Assembly (NCBI GenBank): GCA_031552185.1
Contig: JAVBMU010000117.1
Coordinates: forward strand, 1-13,825
Length of the DNA stretch: 13,825 nt
Source of the DNA: JAVBMU01 sp031552185
Lineage (GTDB): Bacteria; Actinomycetota; Actinomycetes; Actinomycetales; Cellulomonadaceae
Direction: 5' to 3'
Below are positions 5,516-12,201 of this stretch, piece by piece (the first letter of the stretch is position 1; each line of letters starts with the position of its first letter). A program made the translations under genes and the position numbers. The notes below the pieces were generated by a model. The model ran no database searches, was not told the origin of the DNA, and was given only the letters and a program-made list of their open reading frames with translations.

Positions 5516-6283
5516 TCAGCGGAAGCGCTGGACGGCGAGCGGGGCCGCCGCGGCGAGTTCGCGCACGGCCGGGTGCTCGGACTCGGCCAGCACGCGCGGC
5601 AACGGGCCGCCGGCGACGATCGCGCCGTCGACCACTACCTGCACCTGCGGACACAGGCGCCCGACGAACTCCAGATCGTGCGAGGCGAGCAGAATCGCGG
5701 TGCCGTCGGCGGCGACCGCCTCCAGGAGGCGGAGCACGCCGGCGCGGGCGCCCGGGTCGACGGCGGTCGCGGGCTCGTCGAGCAGGAGGATCCGCGGCCG
5801 GGCGGCGATCGCGTGGGCGAGGGCGAGCCGCTGCCGCTCCCCGCCGGACAGCGAACCGATCGAGCGGACGGCGAAGCGGACGCCGAGCCCGACGGCGTCG
5901 AGCACCTCGATCGGCGATCCCGCCGCCGGGCGGCCCGCCCGGCGGGCCTGGTCGAATGCCTCGCACACCAGCCGATCGGCCGTCCACCGGGGGTCGACGC
6001 CGGGCAGGGCTTCCTGATCCACGGCGCGCACGGCGACGTCGAACGCTCGTCGCGTCCGCCGGTCGAGCTTGCCGACCGTCCGCTCGCCCCAGGTCGCCCG
6101 GCCGGCCGTGGGCCGGACGCGGCCGCGCAGGGCGGCCAGAATCGTGGACTTTCCGGCCCCGGATGGGCCGACGAGGCCCATTGGCGCGGTCCCCGGCGCG
6201 AGCTGAAGATCGATGTCGGTCACGACGTCGCGTCCGCCGTACCCGGCCGCGAGGCCAATCGCGCGCAGGACTTCGGTTGTCAT
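5516..6283 (-). CDS. ABC transporter ATP-binding protein (no permease nearby)
   Basis: 255 aa. The full set of ABC ATPase motifs is present: Walker A GPSGAGKST (39-47), a Q-loop region near AVDQEALPGVDPRWT, signature LSGGERQRLALAHA, Walker B ILLLDEPATAVD, and H-loop LASHD. The arrangement (long segment between Walker A and signature with the motif VDQEALPGVDPRWTADRL) most resembles Dpp/Opp-type peptide or nickel ATPases, but the substrate cannot be set from this. GGAGG lies 5 bases before the ATG. There is no permease, partner ATPase or binding protein on either side. It therefore either works with a transporter elsewhere or is the remnant of a dispersed operon. It acts at the cytoplasmic face of the membrane. 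Confidence 0.9.
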   Translation of the reverse strand: MTTEVLRAIGLAAGYGGRDVVTDIDLQLAPGTAPMGLVGPSGAGKSTILAALRGRVRPTAGRATWGERTVGKLDRRTRRAFDVAVRAVDQEALPGVDPRWTADRLVCEAFDQARRAGRPAAGSPIEVLDAVGLGVRFAVRSIGSLSGGERQRLALAHAIAARPRILLLDEPATAVDPGARAGVLRLLEAVAADGTAILLASHDLEFVGRLCPQVQVVVDGAIVAGGPLPRVLAESEHPAVRELAAAAPLAVQRFR

Positions 6284-6416
6284 GGTGCCTCCGTTCGGCG
6301 CGGGTCACGGCAACTCGAGAGGGGCGCGCGTCCCGAATACCGCCGCAGCGGGGCGGGCCCGGCATCCGGCGCACACGGTATCCGGTGACACTCCCACCCT
6401 CCGAGGGCGGTGCGCG

Positions 6417-6445
6417 TGACGATATCGACGTGCGACCGATAGATT
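6417..6445 (+). promoter_or_regulatory. Weak promoter candidate for the sensor-phosphatase gene
   Basis: TGACGA, 17 bases, then TAGATT, in the 301-bp divergent gap between the ABC ATPase and the sensor-phosphatase. The -10 fits the loose actinobacterial TANNNT pattern; the -35 is poor. The rest of the gap (6284-6584) shows only a short CCCTC/GAGGG inverted repeat near 6398 and no gene I can support. Confidence 0.22.
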
Positions 6446-6584
6446 ACGACAGTTGATCGACGGCCAAGCCGAGGTCAAGGTGTGTCCTGCGGTCTGCTTG
6501 TCCCACCGGCGTCCCGTGGCTACCCAATGGCGCCCCACCGCGATGCCGACCGGTCCGGATGCATCACGCGAAGCTGGAGGCATG

Positions 6585-8822
6585 GTGTCCGAACCCCGTC
6601 GCCCCGACGGCGTTGGCACGCAGGGCGGCGGCGTCGAGGCCGGTCACGTGCCGTCCGCCGGCGCGGGCGGGTGCCTGCAGAGTCACGGCACCCTGCTGAC
6701 CTTCCGGCCCTCGGACGGCGCCGTCCTGCGGATCTCCGCCGGCGCGGCTCCCGCGCTCGGCTGCCCGCCGCAGGACCTGGTGGGCCGGCCGCTGGGGACG
6801 GTGCTCGGCGCCCGGGCGGCCCGGGTGCTGCTCGATCACCTGCGCCGGTACCGCGATCCCGAGCACGGGAACCCGGTGCGGATTGTCCTCGCGAACGGCG
6901 GCGAGGCCGACGCCGTCCTGCACCACCCGCCGGGGTCGAGCGACGAGATCGTCATCGAACTGGAACGGGCCGGCATGCATGTCGCCTCCGTCATCGGCGT
7001 CTTCCAGGCGGTGCGTTCGGCCCTGCGGGACCTGGACGCGGCGGCGACCCTGGGCGATCTGTACGTCGCCGCGGCCGAACACGTGCGCGCGCTGACCGGC
7101 TTCGACCGCGTGGTGATCTACCGCCTGGACCGCAGCAACGTGGCGGAGGCCGTGGACGTGGCCGAGGCCGTGGCGGATGCGCACCGGCCGGGCCTGCATT
7201 CGATGCTCGGCCTGCACGTCATCCCGGCCGACCTGCCGCTCGGAACGCTGTCGGCGAGCACCTGGCGCGGCCCGTTCGCCGCCCCGGACCTCGCGGCCGA
7301 GACCACCCGACTGGTCGAGGCGCCGGAAGCCGGGCCGGTCGACCTGTCCCGGGCGACCTTGCGGGCCATGGACGAGCGGCGGCTGACCACGCTGCGCAGC
7401 CAGGGCGTCAGCGCGTGCCTGCTGATCCCGCTGGTGCGCAACGGTGTGTTGTGCGGCCTGATCGGCGCCCAGCACTACGCGGGGCCGCGGTTCCTGCCGT
7501 ACGACGTGCGGGCGGCCGCCGAGTTCCTCGCGGCCGTGCTGACCACCCAGATCGGGGTCCAGACCGAGCGGGAGCACGAGGCCGGCATGCGCCGGGCCGC
7601 GCGCACGCTCACCGACCTGGTCGCGGCGAGTCGCGACGAGACGAACCCCGTCGGACTCAACCTGACCCGGACGGACGGGCTCCTGCGCCTGGTCGCGGCC
7701 GACGGCGCGGTCGTCTTCGCGGAGGGTCGGCTCGACGCCGTCGGCGCCGCGCCGCCGGAGGCGGGCATCCGGGCGATCGTCGACTGGCTGCACGGCGGTC
7801 CCGCGGAGGACGTGCGCAGCACGGAATGCCTGCGGATGGCCGCGCCGAAGGCCGCTGCCGCCGCCCCTGACGTCGCCGGTGTGCTCGGCGCGGTGCTGCC
7901 CGAGGGACAGGCCGTGATGTGGTTGCGCCGAGAGGTCCTGCGGACCTACGACTGGGCGGCGCCGGACGGGTCGCCCGGCCCGGCGGGGGCGACCGGGAGT
8001 CCGGCGCCGCTGCGCCGGCGCGAGGTGCTCAGCGCCCACAGCAGGTCGTGGACGGCCGAGGACATCGACAACGTCGCGGCCCTGCGCTCGCACCTGCTTG
8101 AGGCGCTGTACCTGCGTGGCCGGCGGGACGTGCGGGCCACGGAGGCGCTGCAGCGCAGCCTGCTCCCGGAGGCCCTGCCGCGGGTGCCCGGGTGGCAGAT
8201 CGAAGCCCGGTACGAGCCGGCCGGCGGCGGCTTCGTGGGCGGCGACTGGTACGACGCGCTGGTCCTGCCATCCGGGCGCCTGGCCCTGGTGGTGGGCGAC
8301 GTCACCGGGCACGGCCTGCAGGCGGCCGCGGTGATGGGTCAGCTGCGCACGATCCTGCGCGCGACCCTCGTGCACCACGCCGAGTCGCCCCAGGTGGCGG
8401 CCGACGCCCTCGCCGACATCGTCAACTGGACGATGCCCACCCAGATCGCCACCGTGGCGATCGCCGTCTTGGACCCCGCCACGGGCGACGTCGAGCACGT
8501 CCGCCTCGGTCACCCGCCGATCCTCGTCGTGGCACCGACGGGCTCGGCCGCTTGGCTCCCCTCGTCGGCCTTGCCGCCGCTCGGCCTCGCCGCGGGCGCG
8601 TCCCGGGCGGCGACCGCCCGGATTCCGCCCGGCGGCGCGCTTGTCATGTTCAGCGACGGCCTTGTGGAGCGGCGCACGGAGTCGATCAAGGTCGGCCTGG
8701 CGCGGTTGGAGTCGGCGTGGGGGCGCGCGCCGGCGGCGGACATCGGGGCCGTCGTCGAGGCGGTGCGCGATCCGGAGTCCACCGACGACGCGACCCTGCT
8801 GGTTGCCCGGCGGTTGCCCTGA
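6585..8822 (+). CDS. Phytochrome-like PAS-GAF-PHY sensor fused to a PP2C/SpoIIE serine phosphatase
   Basis: 745 aa from GTG 6585, which has GGAGG four bases upstream. The adjacent in-frame ATG 6582 is only one base from that GGAGG; ATG 6543 and TTG 6453 lack a ribosome site. Domains: PAS_2 (about 30-140; LQSHGTLLTF matches the phytochrome IQPHG motif), GAF (about 155-325), PHY (about 340-510), PP2C (about 515-745). The phosphatase has its metal sites: GGDWYD (552-557), GDVTGHG (571-577), FSDGLVE and a terminal DDATLLVAR. The GAF keeps the PASDIP-motif aspartate (D216), ITGFDR-like TGFDR and H297. The position of the bilin-binding His (H260 of Deinococcus BphP) is R266, no Cys lies at the usual N-terminal site (only C30, directly before LQSHG), and the tongue PRxSF is replaced by RRREV. 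Expected to dephosphorylate the STAS protein encoded just downstream. Cytosolic, with no membrane segment. Confidence 0.9.
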   Translation: MSEPRRPDGVGTQGGGVEAGHVPSAGAGGCLQSHGTLLTFRPSDGAVLRISAGAAPALGCPPQDLVGRPLGTVLGARAARVLLDHLRRYRDPEHGNPVRIVLANGGEADAVLHHPPGSSDEIVIELERAGMHVASVIGVFQAVRSALRDLDAAATLGDLYVAAAEHVRALTGFDRVVIYRLDRSNVAEAVDVAEAVADAHRPGLHSMLGLHVIPADLPLGTLSASTWRGPFAAPDLAAETTRLVEAPEAGPVDLSRATLRAMDERRLTTLRSQGVSACLLIPLVRNGVLCGLIGAQHYAGPRFLPYDVRAAAEFLAAVLTTQIGVQTEREHEAGMRRAARTLTDLVAASRDETNPVGLNLTRTDGLLRLVAADGAVVFAEGRLDAVGAAPPEAGIRAIVDWLHGGPAEDVRSTECLRMAAPKAAAAAPDVAGVLGAVLPEGQAVMWLRREVLRTYDWAAPDGSPGPAGATGSPAPLRRREVLSAHSRSWTAEDIDNVAALRSHLLEALYLRGRRDVRATEALQRSLLPEALPRVPGWQIEARYEPAGGGFVGGDWYDALVLPSGRLALVVGDVTGHGLQAAAVMGQLRTILRATLVHHAESPQVAADALADIVNWTMPTQIATVAIAVLDPATGDVEHVRLGHPPILVVAPTGSAAWLPSSALPPLGLAAGASRAATARIPPGGALVMFSDGLVERRTESIKVGLARLESAWGRAPAADIGAVVEAVRDPESTDDATLLVARRLP

Positions 8823-8832
8823 CGACATGGGT

Positions 8833-8850
8833 CGGCGGCCTGCGCCGCCG
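8833..8850. terminator. Bidirectional hairpin between convergent genes
   Basis: CGGCGGC, loop CTGC, GCCGCCG: a perfect 7-bp stem filling the 30-bp gap between the stop codons of the sensor-phosphatase (plus) and the ATP-binding protein (minus). The location and symmetry suit a shared terminator. It has no T-run on either side. Confidence 0.5.
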
Positions 8851-8852
8851 CC

Positions 8853-9338
8853 TCAGGCCACGGCCTGCGCCCGGCGATCGTCGGCCGAGGCCGCCCCAGG
8901 AGCCGGGGCGAGCGGGGCGGGGAACCGGGCCCACACGTGCTTGACGGCGGTGCCGGCCCGATACCAGCCGACGCCGAGCGACATCCGTTGGGCGAGGATC
9001 AGACCGAAGCCGCCCGCCCCCGGCCGGCGCGGGGAGGCCACGACCGGCGGCAAGTGTGCCGCGTGGTCGGCGACGTCGACCACGACCTGGGTGTCGCGGG
9101 CGAGCAGCCGCACCACGGTCGGCGGCTCGCCGTGCCGCAGCGCGTTCGTGGCGAGTTCGCTGGTAATCAGCAGAATCCGGTCATGCGCCTCGGTCAGGTC
9201 GCGGTCGGCCGGGATCGGGGTACCGGTCAGCGCCCGGTACAGCGATCGGCGCAGGCCGGCCAGCCCGTCCAGGGAACTCAGCGCCCACGATCGGACCTCG
9301 ATGAAGCCCTCGGGGGGCCGACTCAGCGCGATGGCCAC
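8853..9338 (-). CDS. RsbW-like ATP-binding protein (anti-sigma factor / STAS kinase)
   Basis: 161 aa from a GTG start, with GAGGAGGG just upstream. Single HATPase_c domain of the short actinobacterial type: N box TSELATNALRHG (E61, N65, H69), a G1-like box VVDVADHAAHLPP (D88), and G2 box GAGGFGLIL (107-115) followed by the usual W near 125. Family members bind a sigma factor or phosphorylate a STAS antagonist. The C-terminal tail (PAPLAPAPGAASADDRRAQAVA) is low complexity. The start is 9 bp after the stop of the STAS gene, so the two are almost certainly one operon. It faces the sensor-phosphatase gene tail to tail. No sigma factor gene is in the window, so its target is unknown. Confidence 0.9.
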   Translation of the reverse strand: MAIALSRPPEGFIEVRSWALSSLDGLAGLRRSLYRALTGTPIPADRDLTEAHDRILLITSELATNALRHGEPPTVVRLLARDTQVVVDVADHAAHLPPVVASPRRPGAGGFGLILAQRMSLGVGWYRAGTAVKHVWARFPAPLAPAPGAASADDRRAQAVA

Positions 9339-9347
9339 GGTCCCTCC

Positions 9348-9647
9348 TCAGGATGCCAGCGTGAACAGCGGGAGGACGCCGCTCACTTCGAGCAGGTCCC
9401 GGATCCGGTCGGGGGTGTGCAGGAGCGTCGGGGGTCGCTCGCTGCCGGCGGCCGCGTGGTAAAGCAGCCGCAGCCCGCCGGAATCCATGAATGTCACGTC
9501 CCGCAGGTCGATCGCGACGGGGGTCGGGGAGGCGGCCAGGGAGTCCAGCAATTCCCCCTCGGAGCGCACCTGGACGGCGGCGTCGATGTCGCCCCACATC
9601 ACCCAGCGCGCGCCGCCCTCCTCGACCCGCACCCCCCCGTTGGACAC
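9348..9647 (-). CDS. STAS-domain anti-sigma factor antagonist
   Basis: 99 aa from a GTG start, with GGAGG five bases upstream. A single STAS domain: WGDIDAAVQ, then PVAIDLRDVTFMDSGGLRLLYHA, with S56 in the DSGG motif as the expected phosphorylation site. In partner switching the ATP-binding kinase phosphorylates this serine, and a PP2C phosphatase reverses it, so that the unphosphorylated STAS protein captures the anti-sigma factor. Both partners are encoded next door. It lies 46 bp downstream of the ROK repressor gene on the same strand and could be read from that transcript or from its own promoter. Confidence 0.92.
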   Translation of the reverse strand: MSNGGVRVEEGGARWVMWGDIDAAVQVRSEGELLDSLAASPTPVAIDLRDVTFMDSGGLRLLYHAAAGSERPPTLLHTPDRIRDLLEVSGVLPLFTLAS

Positions 9648-9656
9648 CTGACCTCC

Positions 9657-9668
9657 ACGTTTACGTAA
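9657..9668. promoter_or_regulatory. TTACGTAA palindrome upstream of the STAS gene
   Basis: ACGT followed by the perfect 8-bp palindrome TTACGTAA lies 13-21 bp upstream of the STAS start codon, in the 46-bp gap after the ROK stop. It is a rare AT-containing patch in this sequence and could be part of a promoter or an operator. No hexamer pair can be assigned. Confidence 0.25.
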
Positions 9669-9693
9669 GCTGCCGGTCGCGGCGGCGACATGG

Positions 9694-10932
9694 TCACGGT
9701 ACGACCGAAGCAGCGTCGTCGCCCATCGAAAGTACGCCGGCCGGGCGCCGGACGACGTCGCGCAGCACCTCCCGGGCGCCGCCGGTCAGCGCCGGCCGAT
9801 CGCCGACGGGCGCGGGCCGTACGGCGATCTCCGCCCAGGGCGCGGCCACCACCCGGGCGGCCAGCACCGCCGACAGGGCGTCGGTGAAGAAGGGCAGTAG
9901 GTCCGGATACATTCCGCCGAGCAGGACGGTGTCCAGGTCGACCAGGTTGATTGTGTCCGCGAGCGCGTGGCCGAGCGCGGTTCCGGCCCCCTGCACGGCC
10001 GCGACGGCGGCGGGGTCCGGGGCCGCGCCGGCCAACTCGGCGACGAGTTGAGCGACCGTGGCCTGCGCCGGCAGGCCGGCGCGCTGCCAGAGGGCGTCCT
10101 TCCCGGCGTACTGCTCCAGGCAGCCGCGCGCGCCGCAGCGGCAGCGCGGCCCGGCCGCGTCCAGGACGACGTGCCCGATCTCGCCCGCCCAGCCGTGCCG
10201 GCCGCCGAAGACCTCGCCGTCGACGACGATCGCCCCGCCGATCCCGACGTCGCCCGAGACATACAGGTACGACGTCGGCCGCGCGCGGGGGGCGAGCCGG
10301 GCCCGCCCCACCTGGGCGACGGCGGCGAGATTCGCCTCGTTCGCGACCGCGAACGGGATGCCGGCGGGCAGCCCGAGCAGCCCGGTCGGGTCGAGCGAGG
10401 ACCAGCCGAGGTTCGGCGCGATCCGCAGCCGACCGGAGCGGGCGTCGACCAGGCCGGGCAGGGCGAGCCGGATCCCGGCCGGCCGCATCCCGGCCGCGGC
10501 GACGTCGTCGAGCACCGTGCGGGCGAGGCCGCCGAGCCGGCCGAGCACCTCGGTCGCCCGGCTGTGATGGAAGTCTCCGGGCTCGATGAGCTCGGCGACG
10601 GTGGCCCCCGTCAGGTCGAGCACGCGGGCGCCGAGGTAGCCGAGGTTGACCTCCAGCCCGACGCCGACCAGGGTGCGGGGGGCCGGGGCCAGCGGCACCC
10701 CGGGCCGGCCCGCGCCCTGCGGCGTGGCCGGCGCCAACTCCCGCACCAGGCCCGCCCCGATCAGCCGATCGACCAGTGCGGAGACGGTGGCGCGAGTCAG
10801 GCCGGTGCGGGCGGCGACATCAGCCCGGGACAGCGGCGACTCCGCGCCGACCACGGTCCGGGCGACCAGGGCGAGGTTGTGCTGGCGCAGGGTCTGCTGG
10901 CGCGCCGGGGCAGGCCGGGCGGAGGGGGCCAC
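9694..10932 (-). CDS. xylR: ROK-family transcriptional repressor, XylR-like
   Basis: 412 aa from a GTG start; the ribosome site is weak (AGGGT about 8 bases upstream). An N-terminal winged helix-turn-helix (about residues 16-65; LSRADVAARTGLTRATVSALVDRLIGAGL) precedes a ROK sugar-kinase-like domain. The glycine-rich segment GDVGIGGAIVVDG, the GEIGH motif (H254) and the zinc cluster CRCGARGC (C264, C266, C271) are intact. The kinase catalytic ND is replaced by NE (VANEANLAA), as expected for a repressor rather than a glucokinase. It is divergent from xylA, and the intervening sequence carries a candidate operator over the xylA -10. Known ROK repressors of this layout (XylR) release DNA on binding the sugar. 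The xylose assignment rests on the neighbours. Confidence 0.9.
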   Translation of the reverse strand: MAPSARPAPARQQTLRQHNLALVARTVVGAESPLSRADVAARTGLTRATVSALVDRLIGAGLVRELAPATPQGAGRPGVPLAPAPRTLVGVGLEVNLGYLGARVLDLTGATVAELIEPGDFHHSRATEVLGRLGGLARTVLDDVAAAGMRPAGIRLALPGLVDARSGRLRIAPNLGWSSLDPTGLLGLPAGIPFAVANEANLAAVAQVGRARLAPRARPTSYLYVSGDVGIGGAIVVDGEVFGGRHGWAGEIGHVVLDAAGPRCRCGARGCLEQYAGKDALWQRAGLPAQATVAQLVAELAGAAPDPAAVAAVQGAGTALGHALADTINLVDLDTVLLGGMYPDLLPFFTDALSAVLAARVVAAPWAEIAVRPAPVGDRPALTGGAREVLRDVVRRPAGVLSMGDDAASVVP

Positions 10933-10935
10933 CTG

Positions 10936-10964
10936 TTGACCCTACCCGCCGGCAGGCATAAGTT
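10936..10964 (+). promoter_or_regulatory. Candidate sigma-70-type promoter of xylAB
   Basis: TTGACC (10936-10941), exactly 17 bases, then TAAGTT (10959-10964), fitting TTGAC-/TANNNT. Transcription would begin near 10971 and leave a leader of about 58 bases before the xylA GTG. The -35 lies just upstream of the divergent xylR start. Confidence 0.55.
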
Positions 10965-10979
10965 CATCCATACAACAAA
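10959..10979. promoter_or_regulatory. Candidate XylR (ROK) operator overlapping the xylA -10
   Basis: TAAGTT, 9 bases, AACAAA forms an imperfect inverted repeat (four of six positions symmetric). It resembles the known XylR operator pattern of GTT and AAC half-sites in AT-rich arms. It covers the proposed -10 and start site of xylA, which would explain repression by blocking polymerase. It is among the most AT-rich stretches in the window. Confidence 0.5.
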
Positions 10980-11028
10980 TACATCCCCGCGGTGGCGCCC
11001 GCCCCGGGGCTCGACGAGGAGAGCGACA

Positions 11029-12201
11029 GTGACGGATCACGACATCAAGTTCTCGTTCGGACTGTGGACCGTCGGCTGGCCCGCCGCGGACCCCTTCGGC
11101 ACGGCCACTCGGGGGGACCTCGACCCGGTCGAGTCCGTCCACCGGCTCGCCGAGATCGGGGCGTGGGGCTTCACCTTCCACGACAACGACGTCTTCGGCT
11201 TCGGCGCCGACGACGCCGAGCGCCGGGCCCGGATCGACGCCGTTGCCGGCGCCGCGCGCGAGACCGGCCTGGTGATCGAGATGGTGACCACGAACACCTT
11301 CACCCACCCCGTGTTCAAGGACGGCGCGTTCACCTCGAACGACCGGTCCATCCGCCGGTTCGGCCTGCGCAAGGTGCTGCGCAACGTGGACCTCGCCGCC
11401 GAACTCGGGGCCTCCACCTTCGTCATGTGGGGCGGGCGCGAGGGCGCGGAGTACGACAACTCCAAGGACCTGTGCGCCGCCCACGCCCGCTACGCCGAGG
11501 GCATCGACGCCGTCGCCGGCTACATCAAGGACAAGGGTTACGACCTGCGGGTCGCGCTGGAGCCGAAACCGAACGAGCCCCGCGGCGACATCTTCCTGCC
11601 CACCATCGGGCACGCCCTGGCGCTGATCGACACCCTCGACAACGGCGACATCGTCGGCCTGAACCCCGAGGTGGGCCACGAGCAGATGGCCGGGCTGAAC
11701 TACACCCACGGGCTGGCGCTCGCCCTGTACTGCGGCAAGCTCTTCCACATCGACCTCAACGGGCAGCACGGGCCGAAGTTCGACCAGGACCTGGTGTTCG
11801 GCCACGGCGACCTGCTCAGCGCCTTCTTCACCGTCGACCTGCTGGAGAACGGCTTCCCGAACGGCGGCCCGCGGTACACCGGCCCGCGGCACTTCGACTA
11901 CAAGCCGAGCCGGACCGAGGGCTCGGCCGGCGTTTGGGACTCGGCCCGCGCCAACATCGAGACCTACACGATGCTCGCCCGCAAGGCCGCCGAATACCGC
12001 GCCGACCCCGAGGTCCGCGCCGCCTTCGCCCGCGCCGGCATCTTCGAGCTGGGCGAGCCCACCATGGCCGTCGGGGAGACCTTCGACCAGTTCCTTGCCG
12101 ACCGGTCCACCTTCGAGGATTTCGACGCCGACGCCGCCGCCGAGCGTGAGTACGGCCTGGTCCGGCTGCACCAGCTCGCGCTCGCCCACCTCATCGGCTG
12201 A
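11029..12201 (+). CDS. xylA: Xylose isomerase
   Basis: 390 aa, close to the roughly 388 aa of Streptomyces enzymes. It converts D-xylose to D-xylulose (and D-glucose to D-fructose) using two divalent metal ions, in the cytosol. Active-site residues are all visible: H51 and D54 (FHDNDVF), E178 and K180 (LEPKPNEPRGD), E214 and H217 (NPEVGHEQM), D242 (HIDLNGQHG), D252 and D254 (FDQDLVFGHGD) and D290 (HFDYKPSRT). GTG start with GAGGAG seven bases upstream. It is preceded by the candidate promoter and operator shared with divergent xylR, and overlaps xylB by one base (TGATG), indicating translational coupling. Confidence 0.98.
   Translation: MTDHDIKFSFGLWTVGWPAADPFGTATRGDLDPVESVHRLAEIGAWGFTFHDNDVFGFGADDAERRARIDAVAGAARETGLVIEMVTTNTFTHPVFKDGAFTSNDRSIRRFGLRKVLRNVDLAAELGASTFVMWGGREGAEYDNSKDLCAAHARYAEGIDAVAGYIKDKGYDLRVALEPKPNEPRGDIFLPTIGHALALIDTLDNGDIVGLNPEVGHEQMAGLNYTHGLALALYCGKLFHIDLNGQHGPKFDQDLVFGHGDLLSAFFTVDLLENGFPNGGPRYTGPRHFDYKPSRTEGSAGVWDSARANIETYTMLARKAAEYRADPEVRAAFARAGIFELGEPTMAVGETFDQFLADRSTFEDFDADAAAEREYGLVRLHQLALAHLIG

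Noticed and set aside
6453..6584. Longer N-terminus of the sensor-phosphatase from TTG 6453 or ATG 6543
   Set aside because: Neither has a ribosome site, and the extra residues have no similarity to phytochrome N-termini. The GGAGG at 6576 supports a start at 6585.
6564..8828. A 754-codon open frame on the minus strand
   Set aside because: Antisense shadow of the sensor-phosphatase gene, whose domains are unmistakable; the antisense translation is His/Arg/Gln-rich with no family features.
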